DNA of 56,423 nucleotides from Candidatus Hinthialibacteria bacterium OLB16 (lineage in GTDB: Bacteria > Hinthialibacterota > Hinthialibacteria > OLB16): positions 1 to 56,423 of the forward strand of contig LMZT01000052.1 in assembly GCA_001567115.1 (NCBI GenBank), given 5' to 3'. Shown here one piece after another: positions 9,344 to 19,586 of the stretch. The position numbers were made by a program, and so were the translations under genes. The notes beneath the pieces were generated by a model. That model made no database searches. It was not told where the DNA came from and saw nothing but the letters and a program-made list of their open reading frames with translations. Position 1 is the first letter of the stretch. The number at the start of each line of letters is the position of its first letter.

Positions 9344-9453
9344 GTTTTCTCTCCGGCAATATAACGGATCACCTCAACCTTTTCCGTGGTGACCAACCCT
9401 TCCTGAACCATTTCATCAATGACAGGCATGAATGTGTCTATCTTTCCTGAAAT
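9340..9453 (-). pseudogene. C-terminal remnant of a DUF190 (PII-like) gene
   Basis: An open frame of about 37 codons ends KIDTFMPVIDEMVQEGLVTT then KVEVIRY, the C-terminal signature of DUF190 proteins, which are often encoded beside fluC. A TGA closes the frame upstream at 9454-9456, and I could not find the N-terminal 60-70 residues in any frame before it. The stop overlaps the fluC start as ATGA. It is most likely a truncated relic that still supplies the ribosome site for fluC; an assembly fault upstream is the alternative. Confidence 0.65.
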
Positions 9454-9569
9454 TCATAATCCCTTGGAAGAGCGTGCCGTCGGCCAGGTTTCGAGAGCAG
9501 TATGGTAGCGATATGCGGGTTTGATTCAATTCGACTTTGTTCGGAATCAAGAAGGGAAGAGCACCAATT

Positions 9570-9642
9570 TGGGCCACCAGGGACTCGAACCCTGAACCAA
9601 CGGATTAAGAGTCCGCTGCTCTACCACTTGAGCTAGTGACCC
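9570..9642 (-). tRNA. tRNA-Lys (anticodon CTT)
   Basis: A complete cloverleaf reads on the minus strand: acceptor stem GGGTCAC/GTGGCCC (one G-T pair), D arm with AGCTCAAGTGGTAGAGC, anticodon loop CTCTTAA giving anticodon CTT, and T arm with GGTTCGAGTCC. The discriminator base is A and CCA is not encoded. It decodes AAG. Confidence 0.96.
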
Positions 9643-9648
9643 GTTCGG

Positions 9649-9677
9649 TTTGTATCCGTTTTCGGCTACGTTGTCAA
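9649..9677 (-). promoter_or_regulatory. promoter of tRNA-Lys
   Basis: On the minus strand a perfect TTGACA (9677-9672), exactly 17 bases and TACAAA (9654-9649) end seven bases before the tRNA 5' end. Confidence 0.85.
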
Positions 9678-9769
9678 CTGTTCAGAAATCGTTCCCGGGG
9701 GCTTGAGTTTCCATCCCGGATACGGAAACCTTCCACCAATTCCCTTTTCCTGATGGAGGCCTTTTTTTC

Positions 9770-12559
9770 ATGACCACCGAACGAAAAACCATCCATGTCG
9801 TCTGCAATTCCCACTGGGACCGCGAGTGGGTTTATCCCTTCGAGGAAACCCGCCTTCTGCTGATCGACTTCATGGACAACCTGCTCAAGCTGCTCGATAC
9901 CGATCCCGATTTTCATTCCTTTACATTCGATTCCCAGACTGTCGGGATCGAGGATTATCTCGAGCTGCGCCCTGAAAAACGTGAAACCATCGAAAAGCAT
10001 GTCCGCTCCGGCAAACTGATTGTCGGTCCATGGTATTCGCTGCCGGAAGAATACATTGTCAATGGGGAATCGCTGGTCAGAAACCTGGTGCTCGGCCATC
10101 AGGTCGCTCAATCACTCGGGAAGGTCTCCAAGATCGGCTACACCCCGTTCAGCTATGGCCAGACCTCCCAGATGCCGCAGATTTACCAGGGCTTCGATAT
10201 CGACACGATCATTTTTTACCGCGGCATCAACACACCCAAAAGTGAGTACATCCTGGAAGGGCCGGATGGCAGCCGCCTGCTGGGCATGAGATTCGGCTGC
10301 ATGAGCCGTTTCAGCTACTACATTTATGTCTATCGGGTGCTTAGATATGGCTCGGATAATGTCTATGCCCGTTATGACTGGGACCGCGGAGCCGCCCCTT
10401 TCCGCCTGGCTTCGGAACGCAACCCGCGGGGCCATTACTACATACTCGATAACGACAAGAAACAATGGAACAATGCACCGATTCGTGAGCAGCTGCTCAA
10501 ACTGGTGGAAGATGAATCGAAGCATTTCTCCACCAGCCACATCTGCTGCATGCAGGGATTTGACTCTTCCGACCCCGACCCGAAAGAAAGCGAAATCCTG
10601 AAGTTGTGCCAGGAGCTGCTGCCGGAGCACACCATTCAGTTCTCTACCCTTGAAACCTATATGGAGGCGATGCGCCGTGAGGTCAAAGATCCGACTGTTC
10701 TGACCGGTGAAAGCCGCGATCCTGGATCCACCGGAAAATGGACCCACCTGTTCGGTGATGTGATCAGCGCACGCCCCCGCCTGAAACGCGCCAATCACCG
10801 TGCAGAGGTGAATCTGCAGCGCCTGGCGGAACCCTGGAGCCTGATCGGCTCCCTGGTGGGGGGAGAGTACCTCAAAACGGCGCTGGATCGCGCCTGGCGC
10901 CTGCTTCTCCAGAATCACCCCCATGACACCATCACCGGCGGCGGAATCGATCAGATGGAAAAAGATTCTCATTTCCGCTTCGATCAGATCGATACCATCT
11001 CCCAGGGCCTTGCCCGAAGAGGTTTGCAAGCGGTTCAGATCGCCATCGACAACTCCGACCTTTCACCCCGAGACAGTGTTCTGACTGTTTTCAATGCCTG
11101 CCCCTTCCCACGCTCCGGTGTCGTCTCCTGCTATATCGATATGCCTCAGAATATGGATTATGAGGCCTTTGCTCTGGTCAGTCCGGATGGCAAAGAACGC
11201 ATCCCGCTGCAGACCAAAGAGCGTTTCCCGGCGGGAGTGCTGGTTCGCAACCTCCAGGATATCTCCATCGAGCTGCGTGTTGACCGGGTCTTCTGCCATG
11301 CAGCGGTGGGCGAGATCCCGGCTTTTGGATATAAGACCTATCACATTGTTCGTGCGGATGCTTTTCCATGCCTTCCCCCGACCCTGGCCCCGGAATCACA
11401 GGTGCTCGAGAATGAATTTCTGCGTGTCGCATTCAACCCGGATGGAACTCTGAATCTGCTGCACAAAGAAACTGGCCATGAATACTGCGGGCTGCATTAC
11501 CTCGAAGATACCGGCGAGACCGGCCACTCCTGGGTGCACATGGAACCGGAATCGAATCTCACCCTCACTTCGCATGGTTTCCCATGCTCGATAGCTCTCG
11601 AAGAAGCAGGGCCGCTGCTGGCACGGATGCGTGTCGATTATTTCCTCGAAATCCCCGAGAGTGTCGAAGATGAACCCGGCCTGGATTTCCGTGAAGGGGA
11701 CATGAACCACACACGCCGCACCCAGGCAACAAAAAAGATGGCCGTCACCAGCCGCTTCACTCTGCGTGCAGGTTCGAGGCGGCTGGATGTGACCACCTCA
11801 TTCGACAATCAATGCAAACACCACCGTCTCCGTGTCGTTTTCCCAACCCGGCTGGAATGTGACCGGACCGATTCCGAAGCGGGATTCGATGTCATTTCCC
11901 GTGATATCCATGTCAAAGAGGGAAATGCCTATTACGGCCGCCCCAACCCGCAATATCCGATGCACCGGTTCGTGGATATGAGCGATGGAGCGAAAGGCCT
12001 GGCGATTCTCAACAACTCCGGGCTTCGGGAGTATGAAGCCATGGATCGAAACGAACGTCCTCTGGCGATCACCCTTCTGAGGGCTTTTACCTTCCGGAAT
12101 TCACCGGTGTTCGGACGCTGGGAAACCTGTCCTGAAATGGAAATGGCCCAATGCCTTGGGTCTTATGAGTGGACCTACAGCATCTACCCCCACAAAGGAG
12201 ACTGGACAGAAGGGGTCTATGGGCAGGCCGAAGACCTGAACCTCCCACTGGAGGTAGCTCAGGCAGGCCCGCATGAAGGACATCTGCCCAAAAGCCTGTC
12301 TTTCATCGAAGTTTGTGGAAAGAACCTTCAGATTGCTGCCCTCAAACAGGCTGAAGATCGGCCAGGCTCCATTGTCCTGCGCCTGTTCAATCCAACTGAG
12401 CAGGCGGTTGAAGGAGCCATCCGCCTGTTTAAACCGATACATGAAGCCTGGCTGCTGAATATGAATGAAGAACGCCGCGAAAAACTTAACAGCAAAGGTG
12501 AAACCCTCTCCATCCAGGTTCCGAAAAAGAAAATTATGACTGTCGAACTGGTGCTCTGA
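9770..12559 (+). CDS. GH38-family alpha-mannosidase-like protein, usual nucleophile missing
   Basis: A 929-residue protein of glycoside hydrolase family 38, with the N-terminal metal motif HVVCNSHWDREW (His15, Asp17), a late HPHDTITGG motif and the long C-terminal beta domain. GH38 enzymes cleave alpha-mannosides through a zinc site and an Asp nucleophile, normally in a motif like PDSFG. Here the aligned stretch is TPFSYGQTSQMPQIY, with Phe127 where the Asp is expected. It is therefore either a different subgroup using another residue or inactive. There is no signal peptide, so it is likely cytoplasmic. GGAGG lies ten bases before the ATG. A URO-D family gene follows after 19 bases. Confidence 0.85.
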   Translation: MTTERKTIHVVCNSHWDREWVYPFEETRLLLIDFMDNLLKLLDTDPDFHSFTFDSQTVGIEDYLELRPEKRETIEKHVRSGKLIVGPWYSLPEEYIVNGESLVRNLVLGHQVAQSLGKVSKIGYTPFSYGQTSQMPQIYQGFDIDTIIFYRGINTPKSEYILEGPDGSRLLGMRFGCMSRFSYYIYVYRVLRYGSDNVYARYDWDRGAAPFRLASERNPRGHYYILDNDKKQWNNAPIREQLLKLVEDESKHFSTSHICCMQGFDSSDPDPKESEILKLCQELLPEHTIQFSTLETYMEAMRREVKDPTVLTGESRDPGSTGKWTHLFGDVISARPRLKRANHRAEVNLQRLAEPWSLIGSLVGGEYLKTALDRAWRLLLQNHPHDTITGGGIDQMEKDSHFRFDQIDTISQGLARRGLQAVQIAIDNSDLSPRDSVLTVFNACPFPRSGVVSCYIDMPQNMDYEAFALVSPDGKERIPLQTKERFPAGVLVRNLQDISIELRVDRVFCHAAVGEIPAFGYKTYHIVRADAFPCLPPTLAPESQVLENEFLRVAFNPDGTLNLLHKETGHEYCGLHYLEDTGETGHSWVHMEPESNLTLTSHGFPCSIALEEAGPLLARMRVDYFLEIPESVEDEPGLDFREGDMNHTRRTQATKKMAVTSRFTLRAGSRRLDVTTSFDNQCKHHRLRVVFPTRLECDRTDSEAGFDVISRDIHVKEGNAYYGRPNPQYPMHRFVDMSDGAKGLAILNNSGLREYEAMDRNERPLAITLLRAFTFRNSPVFGRWETCPEMEMAQCLGSYEWTYSIYPHKGDWTEGVYGQAEDLNLPLEVAQAGPHEGHLPKSLSFIEVCGKNLQIAALKQAEDRPGSIVLRLFNPTEQAVEGAIRLFKPIHEAWLLNMNEERREKLNSKGETLSIQVPKKKIMTVELVL

Positions 12560-12578
12560 CAGTTCTTCGAAAAGTAAA

Positions 12579-13721
12579 ATGGCCGATGGGATGACATCAC
12601 GTGAAAGATTGATGGCCACCCTTCGGGGTGATCCGGTGGATCGTCCAGCCGTTTCATTCTATGAAATCGGCGGGATTCCGATGGATCCATCGGATCCGGA
12701 TCCCTTCAATATTTACAATGATCCCTCCTGGCAACCATTACTTTCACTTGCCGAGGAAAAAACCGACCTGATCCGGATGCGGTCTCCCCACATGCAGCCC
12801 TCCCCGGACAACTGCCACGATGAATTTTTCCGGTCACACAGGGAGATTGTGAATGGCAGCTGGATTACCCGCAATGAACTTCACATCTGCGGCAGAACTC
12901 TGGCCGAAGTGATTCGACGCGATCCCGGCATCGATACCAACTGGACCATCGAACACCTGCTCAAGAGTCCCGAGGATCTCGAACTCTACCTGCAGGTTCC
13001 GGATGAGGCTTTTGAGTGGATCCCCACTGTCAACAACCTGATCGAGAGCGAACAGGAGGTGGGTGAACGCGGGATTGTCATGGTCGATACCTCCGATCCC
13101 CTCTGCAATGCCGCAGCCCTCTTCTCCCTGCAGGATTATCTGCTGGTGGCATTCCACCGCCCGGATCTGTTCCACCGGCTGCTGGAGAAGTGCTCACGCG
13201 CCCTCTATCCCCGGATCGAAAAAGTCAGCCGTGAATTCCCCGGCAGGCTGTGGCGGATCTATGGCCCTGAATACGCCACTGTTCCTTACCTGCCGCCACG
13301 GCTTTTCGAGGAGTATGTGGAGCGTTATACCACACCGATTGTACAGGCCATTCAAGCCCATGGAGGCTATGCACGCATCCATTGCCATGGACAAATCCGG
13401 GATGTGCTCCCATCGATCAGCCGGATGAATCCCGATGCCCTCGATCCGATCGAGCCGCCAGCGCAAGGGGACATTTCACTCCGTGAAGTTCGTGAACAAT
13501 ATGGGGATCAAATGGTTCTTTTTGGAAATATTGAGGTGAGCGATATCGAGAATATGGATCCCGCGGAATTTGAAGCAAAAGCCCGCCAATCCATCCATGA
13601 GGGAACTGCGGGGACCGGCCGAGGATTTGTCCTGATGCCAACCGCCTCTCCCTATGGGCGAACCATTACCGGGAGAACCCTGCTGAATTACCTCACATTG
13701 ATCCGGCTGATCGGGGCCTGA
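12579..13721 (+). CDS. uroporphyrinogen decarboxylase (URO-D) family protein
   Basis: A 380-residue TIM-barrel protein of the URO-D superfamily, which includes HemE and the methylcobamide:CoM methyltransferases MtaA/CmuA. Seen: TSRERLMATLRGDPVDRPAV at the N-terminus, HCHGQIRDVLP, IEPPAQGDISLREVREQYG and a LFGNIE motif near the C-terminus. It lacks the strongly conserved HemE N-terminal substrate motif, and its setting beside a GH38 gene suggests a catabolic or methyl-transfer role rather than heme synthesis. The start could be 12579 or 12591. The gene probably shares the GH38 transcript. Confidence 0.8.
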   Translation: MADGMTSRERLMATLRGDPVDRPAVSFYEIGGIPMDPSDPDPFNIYNDPSWQPLLSLAEEKTDLIRMRSPHMQPSPDNCHDEFFRSHREIVNGSWITRNELHICGRTLAEVIRRDPGIDTNWTIEHLLKSPEDLELYLQVPDEAFEWIPTVNNLIESEQEVGERGIVMVDTSDPLCNAAALFSLQDYLLVAFHRPDLFHRLLEKCSRALYPRIEKVSREFPGRLWRIYGPEYATVPYLPPRLFEEYVERYTTPIVQAIQAHGGYARIHCHGQIRDVLPSISRMNPDALDPIEPPAQGDISLREVREQYGDQMVLFGNIEVSDIENMDPAEFEAKARQSIHEGTAGTGRGFVLMPTASPYGRTITGRTLLNYLTLIRLIGA

Positions 13722-13799
13722 TTTTCCCATGCTGATAGGCTTGACCGGGAAGTTCGAAGCGGTGACTATCTCTCTTTGGTGCATTTTCCCGGCGTTTCA

Positions 13800-16700
13800 A
13801 TGCGAGAAGTGCCCCTTTCGGTAACTTCATACCAGGAGTGTGTTCAACGCCCCGTGTTTCGATCCGTCAACATCCCACCCGATCTCCTGAAGATCGTGAA
13901 TTCCGACACCTGGTTTTCTCCTGAAGGGCCAAATGCCTCAGTTCTTGCCCTCACCTACACTGGAGTCATCACCTTTATCAGCCTGATCGGGCTGTTTCTC
14001 TACAGAATCGCGGTCACCGACCATGTCGGGAATGAAATCCAGTCCATGCGCGATCGTTTGAGCCGGGTATTCCACTCCACCCTGGTCGTGCGCCTGTGCA
14101 TGCTGCATATGCTCCTGGTGATCCCTCTGATTTTTTATGTCAACACCAAAGAGCATTACTGGACTTCCAAGCATACCACGCTGCTTTTTATGGCCTGCCT
14201 GGGGTTGGGGGGATGGCTTGCGGTGAGGGGGTCGGTTCCTCGCTTCCGGATGCCCTATACCTGGCCGATCGCATTGATCACTCTGGGCGGGTGTCTCTCG
14301 ATGTTCTGCGCGGTGAATATCGCCGAAGGAATGGGCGATCTGTTCGCAATTTTTGCCAGCGCAGCTTTGACCTTTCTGGCCACCCAGGTTTTCAGCACCT
14401 CCAAGCGCCTTCACCTGGTGGGTATCATCTTCGCCACTGTCGGGTTGTGCATGTCCATGTATGGGCTTTGCCAGGCGTACCTGCTGCTGCCGCTCGATTT
14501 TGTCTATGCCCTGGATACCCGGGCACCGGTCTCCACCATCGGAAACAAGAACTATGCAGCATATTTCCTGGACTTGAGCATCCCCATTACAGTGGCTCTG
14601 GCGATCTGCCGCCGCAACCCGCTGCAGACCATTTTCGCCCTGATCATCTACTTCATCTGCCGCTGGCACTTCGTCCTGTGTGATACCCGTGGTGGAACCA
14701 TCAGCATGACTGTGGGAATCCTGCTGACCACCCTTGTTGTCGCAAAATACCATGGGGCACGATTCCGCCTGTTTCTCTACCTGATTCTGCTCGAACCACT
14801 CCTCTGGTCGGCAGTCAATGCCCCCGACCTCCATTATGCCGACACCCAGTATTGGGGGCGCATGTTGAACCTTGGGGGCGACCGCCGCGCCATCAATGTC
14901 GCTGCCCAGAAGGTCTGGGCTTCCGCACCGGAAGAACTGCGCAATGCCCTCACCGCCGGACACCTCACCCAGTGGTTCATGAAGGGGAATGAATACCTGC
15001 TCGGCCTGCAGTGGCGTGTACCGGCATTGCTGTGCGGGATCATTCTGGCTCTCGGGATCTTCTGGTTACTGGTGACACGGATCAAAGACTGGCGGATTCA
15101 CCTCGGTGGGGCTGCAGTGCTGGCCTTCCTGCCTTACTGGTTCGTGGTCTGGGGAACATTCCCGAACAATATCGCCAACTCACACAATGTTCAGATGATC
15201 GTCACAGGTGTCGAACAGGCCGATATCCCTTACAAGGAAATCGCCTCACAGATCATTGGCCAGTATGCTCCCGATATCCTGCGGGCTGCGATTCCGTATA
15301 ACAACACCTTCCTCGCCAAACAGGTGGATGTCGCCGCCATGTTCTCATTTTCACTGCTCATGTGCATGGTGGTCTTTCTTCTGTTTCGATGGTTTGACCG
15401 TGAGGAGGGATGGCTGCCGGGGCTGGCGTGCATTTCAACCATTTCGCTGTGGTATCTGGTGTACCTCATGCTGGGCGCAGAAGGCCGTCCCATCGCCCAC
15501 ATGTTCAAACTCCTTTTTTCACCACTCAGCCATGCCTGGCCGATCGAACTGCAGCACCTGACAAAACATTACAGCCTCCTGGCCCTTGTCTTCAGCGCAT
15601 TCTCGTTCGCCATGGTCAGCCTGATCAGCCTGGGGTTCGCGATTATTTCCATGCAATACATTCCGGCCCATTTCTCCGAGAAAGAAACCCGAGACCTGGC
15701 CAGCAAAGGGATTCAGTATGGAAAGATTGCAGCCGGGGTCCTGGTGGTCCTTCTGCTGCTTGGCGTGTGGTTCCATCCACGCATTGTGCGGGTCCGCCAG
15801 GAAATTTACCGCACCTCGGATGAGGGAATTGTGCGCGCCCTTTTCCATGGAGCTCATGCCTATTTCAATACCCAGGGGCAGATAAAAGGTGAAGACATGG
15901 ATGGCCCGATCGGGTTCCGCCTGGAGATCTACCAGGGGACTCTTCGCAAAATGCGTGATAATCCCATCCTGGGGGTTGGGCCTGGAAATTTCAAAGTCAT
16001 CAACCCTCACCCCAAATACGAGACTGCCTTGGAAAGGCGAATTCTCGGGAAAGAGGTTCTTGGAAGGCATCCCCATAATGACTTCCTCGAAGATGCCACC
16101 GACAGCGGCAGCATCGCCCTGCTCGGAATGATCTGGCTGTTTGGTGTCTGTGGGCTGATCCTTTTTCGTTGCCTGCGCTTCATTCATCCCCCCAGCAATG
16201 GATCGGATATTTTCACCAACACCATCACCTGGGGATTTGTCTGGGCCATGACAGCCATTGTCATCCATGCCCAGTTCGAAATGCCACTGCTGCAGCCTTC
16301 TTCCACTTATCCGGCCTGGATGCTGCTGGGCATCTGCTACCAGCTCTGGAGAATCCAGCGACGCAGGGCACTGGCTGTACGCCTCGATTCGCCACTGCTG
16401 CTCAGCACAAGCAACGAGCTGCTGGCCGAAAGAGTGCTTGGAGATAAAAAAATTGAACTGGGCAGCGCGGCGGTTTATGAACTCCCTCCAGTCAGGCCGG
16501 AAGCCTCCATGCCCTGGAGTGGAATGCCTGGCTGGATTTCCTGGCCGGTTGTCGGAATTGTCGTGACACTCCTGATGGGAAGTGTTTTGATGCGCCAGTT
16601 TGTCGGTGAAATGTGGCTGCGCTGGGGGATGATTTTCAGCGAACCTGGTGTTGAACGCTACGACTATGTCTTCAAATGCATGGACAAATCCGAGCATATC

Positions 16701-17944
16701 TACCCGCTCGAAATGGAAACCAATTACATCCTTGGAAGATACTGCATCGATGCGACCTCAAAAGTGTTCCGTGCCTGGCAGATCAAAAACCGCCCGGATA
16801 TCTTCAGTGAGGCGGAGCGGGCCGAAAACGAGAAAGACATCCAGGAAATCCGTCGGCAATACCAGCTCGATGTCGACAAGATCGTGGATTATGCCCAGCT
16901 CGGCATCGATGTGCATAAGCGCGATATTTTCATGAATCCGAACTACAAATGGGCTCATAACAACATGGGTGTCCTTTATGACAAAATGACCCAGATTTAT
17001 GACACCCTGCGGTTAACGCCAAAGACCCGGCACAAAAGGCCGAATACCTGAGCGAAGCACGTGAAGCGGAACAAAGCTCACGCAACTGCTACAGCATCGC
17101 CCTCGAAATCGATGACCTTCAGGTGTATGCACTGTATAACCTGGGGCATGGGGCGCTCCGGGATAACAACCTGGCGCTGGCGGTCAAGTATTTCGAACGC
17201 ACCCTGCTGGCCGATCCCAATCGAGGCGATGTCAACTTCTTCATCGCCAAATGCCGATTCGGGCTGCATGACCTTGCCGGTGGCCTTGAATCCCTTGAAA
17301 AACTCTTCGCCTGGACCGATATCCGCAAGAGCAACAAGATAGACGATTACCAGAAGCGGGAAGCCGAATCGCTCCTTCAGGAACTGGCACGATTCTCTGT
17401 CACATCCGGTGATCCATCCATTGGATATCGTGCATCACAGATATTATCCAAGCGATACGACCGTTGCACCTATCTCCCGCTGCTGGCTCATGCTGCTGTC
17501 GACTCAGGGAGCGCCGAGGAAGCTCTCGGCCTAGTCAACACGACTCTTTCAGAGTGTGGCAACAAGATTTCCTCCGAGGTGGTGTTTGCCCAGGCAAAGG
17601 CCTACTGCCTGCTGAAAAATGCCACCGCTGCAATCAGCTCCCTGGATACCCTGATGCGTTCTGGAGCTGGTGAGATCTTCCGGCCTGAAATCACACGCGA
17701 TAAAGCCTTCGACTTGATCCGCGAACAGCCGATTTACCGCAATATCATGAAAGCCAAAGTAGCGCCCAAACCGGCGCCGAAACCCGCGGTTCAACCGGTA
17801 CAGCCACCGATTGCAGCACCTCCGCAACCTCCCGCACCGGCCGAGGCGAAACCGGAAGTCAAAACAGAGACCGCTGCGGTTCAGCCCCAGCAGGCTTCAC
17901 CGGCTCCATCCGCCCCGGTTCATAACACCAGCCCGCCAAAATAA
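13800..17944 (+). CDS. O-antigen ligase/polymerase (Wzy_C) with C-terminal TPR domain (frameshifted)
   Basis: A very large inner-membrane protein, about 1,381 residues once one missing base near 17010-17012 is restored. It has many transmembrane helices and the Wzy/WaaL signature GVGPGNFKVINPHP followed by GRHPHNDFLEDATDSGSIAL at about residues 725-775, then two more helix clusters. From about residue 1040 it becomes soluble, with TPR-like helix pairs (YALYNLGHGALRDNNLALAV), and ends in a 60-residue Pro/Ala-rich tail. Such proteins join or polymerise surface glycans. I prefer the ATG at 13800; a TTG at 13776 is also open. The frame switch DTLR|VNAKDPAQKAEYL is clear. Confidence 0.85.
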
Positions 17945-18030
17945 AGAAATTGAGATCCCGGGTGGCTCTTCCATGAGCCACCCGGATGAATAGGCTTATT
18001 GGCGCATTGCTGTTTCCGTTCCCTTCAACG

Positions 18031-18163
18031 TCATTCTCGCGAAAGCGGGAATCCAGTATCTATCCGGTGTGCCTGGAGTTCCCGGGCGCCATGAATGTCG
18101 CCCCTGCACCTGGGAGGAGCCTATTCCCATGCATCTGCTTCTGGCTCCCCGGTCAAGCCGGGG
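18031..18163. repeat. cluster of three dispersed palindromic repeats
   Basis: Three elements lie together: TCGCGAAAGCGGGAATCCAG (around 18037-18056), GGGCGCCATGAATGTCGCCC (18084-18103) and a CCCCGG/CCGGGG hairpin (18147-18163). The first two recur at 23081-23102 and 22901-22920. They resemble REP-like or MITE-like intergenic elements; I see no transposase. Confidence 0.7.
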
Positions 18164-18252
18164 ATGACGGTTTGCAGGTTGGGGATGATGGTTTGTAGAT
18201 AGGGTATCTGGAGCACTTGGGCTTGGGATTCCCCCGAATCCCGGAAATATGG

Positions 18253-18258
18253 TACAAT
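18253..18258 (+). promoter_or_regulatory. candidate extended -10 of fbaA
   Basis: TACAAT preceded by TGG fits an extended -10 element. No convincing -35 lies at 16-18 bases. If used, it gives a long leader of about 200 bases before fbaA. Confidence 0.35.
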
Positions 18259-18464
18259 TACCCATTCATGCGCGGAGAGGTTCTCTCAGTCCTCTCGATC
18301 GAAGGAACAAACCCCTTCAATGATCAGAATCTTTCTGTTCCGGACAAAACTGCTCTCACAGCAATTTGCCCGGACTGAAAGGACCGCTCCCGTAAAAAGC
18401 GAGTGAGCCGTTTTCCCCAAGCTCCGCTGAAAACTTACCCATATATGAAGAGGAGTGATCCACT

Positions 18465-19514
18465 ATGCCGTTAGTACCCATGAAGCAGGTCCTCGATGAA
18501 GCCGCCAAAAAAGGCTATGGAGTCGGGGCTTATAATGTCAACAACATGGAACAGATTCAGGCCATCATGCGTGCCGCCAGTGAAACCAAATCGCCGGTTA
18601 TCATTCAGGCTTCACGCGGAGCTTTACAGTACTCGAACCTGATCTACCTCCAGAAGCTGATGGAGGCCGCCGCCATCGAAAACCCGGATATCCCCACTGT
18701 CATGCACCTTGACCATGGCAACTCGCTGGACACATGCAAAACCGCGATCGGCCTCGGCTTCACCTCGGTGATGATCGATGCCTCCCTGGAGGCTGATGGA
18801 AAAACCATAGCCTCCTATGAATACAATGTCGAAACCACACGCAGTGTTGTCGAGTATGCCCATGAACGCGGTGTGACTGTGGAAGCCGAGCTGGGCTGCC
18901 TGGGTGGCATCGAGGATGGCCATGGAGCCGGGATTGCAGCCGATGATGCAACCCATCTCACCGACCCGGACCAGGCGGTTGAATTTATCCAGAAGACCGG
19001 CTGCGACTGCCTGGCAGTGGCCATCGGCACCAGCCATGGCGCTTATAAGACCATGCGCTATGACAAAGAAGGCAATGCCCTGCCCCCGCGCCTGGCGCTG
19101 GATCGTGTCGAGCAGGTCGAGCAGAAGTTAGCCGCCGCGGGGTATCCCAATTACCCCCTGGTCATGCATGGCTCTTCCAGCGTGCCTCCCGAGCTGGTGG
19201 ACATTGTCAACAAGTATGGCGGGAAAATGAAAAAGACCATGGGCATCCCCATGCAGGATATCCAGTGGGGCATCCAGCGCGGTGTCCGCAAGATCAATGT
19301 GGATACCGATGGACGCATCGCCATTACCGGCGCAATCCGCAAAGTCTTTGCCGAAACTCCTGAAAAATTCGATCCGCGCGATTATCTCAAACCGGCGCGT
19401 GAAGCCCTCTACGAGCTCATCAAACAGAAGATGATCGACTTCGGCACCGCCGGCCATTCCGGGGATTACAAGTGCATGAGCCTTGAGGAAATGGCCAGAA
19501 CCTACAAAAAGTAA
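18465..19514 (+). CDS. fbaA: class II fructose-bisphosphate aldolase
   Basis: A zinc-dependent aldolase, interconverting fructose 1,6-bisphosphate with glyceraldehyde 3-phosphate and dihydroxyacetone phosphate in glycolysis and gluconeogenesis. The 349-residue protein has YGVGAYNVNNMEQIQAIM, the zinc motif MHLDHGNS, VEAELGCLGGIEDG and the substrate loop VMHGSSSVPPE. Its length and the insert before GVRKINVDTDGR match the CbbA/long class IIB type. AAGAGGAGTGA precedes the ATG. It is single-gene, ended by a strong terminator shared with the convergent leuA gap. Confidence 0.95.
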   Translation: MPLVPMKQVLDEAAKKGYGVGAYNVNNMEQIQAIMRAASETKSPVIIQASRGALQYSNLIYLQKLMEAAAIENPDIPTVMHLDHGNSLDTCKTAIGLGFTSVMIDASLEADGKTIASYEYNVETTRSVVEYAHERGVTVEAELGCLGGIEDGHGAGIAADDATHLTDPDQAVEFIQKTGCDCLAVAIGTSHGAYKTMRYDKEGNALPPRLALDRVEQVEQKLAAAGYPNYPLVMHGSSSVPPELVDIVNKYGGKMKKTMGIPMQDIQWGIQRGVRKINVDTDGRIAITGAIRKVFAETPEKFDPRDYLKPAREALYELIKQKMIDFGTAGHSGDYKCMSLEEMARTYKK

Positions 19515-19522
19515 AATCCGTT

Positions 19523-19586
19523 ATCGCTTCTTCTGAAGCGATGAAGTCAACTCCCCGGGGCACCCTGAAGCGCCCCGGGGAGTTTT
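19523..19586 (+). terminator. double hairpin terminator after fbaA
   Basis: A perfect eight-pair hairpin ATCGCTTC/GAAGCGAT (19523-19542) is followed by an 11-pair stem CTCCCCGGGGC/GCCCCGGGGAG and TTTT at 19583-19586. The second hairpin is the intrinsic terminator. Confidence 0.85.

Larger units (their letters stand above)
17945..18464. other. 520-bp intergenic region with dispersed repeats and fbaA leader
   Basis: The first part holds repeat elements (18031-18163) of types seen again near 22.9-23.1 kb. The second part, from about 18253, looks like the promoter and a roughly 200-base leader of fbaA with small hairpins (for example GAGAGG/CCTCTC near 18274-18298). I see no credible gene; the open frames are products of the repeats. 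Confidence 0.6.

Noticed and set aside
9344-9480. Fluoride riboswitch before fluC
   Set aside because: The sequence just upstream is the DUF190 coding remnant, and I could not identify the conserved pseudoknot segments.
10112-11029. 305-codon minus-strand ORF inside the GH38 gene
   Set aside because: It is antisense to a well-supported enzyme and has no recognisable domain or ribosome site.
13938-16697. Long minus-strand ORFs (341 and 392 codons) antisense to the Wzy-like gene
   Set aside because: They lie opposite a gene with clear family motifs and transmembrane helices; their composition (His/Gln/Asp-rich, no domain) is typical of antisense shadows in high-GC DNA.
17996-18265. 89-codon minus-strand ORF containing HPRLDRG and WIPAFARMT
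   Set aside because: These peptides are translations of dispersed intergenic repeats and appear as spurious ORFs in many genomes; no ribosome site or codon signal supports a gene.
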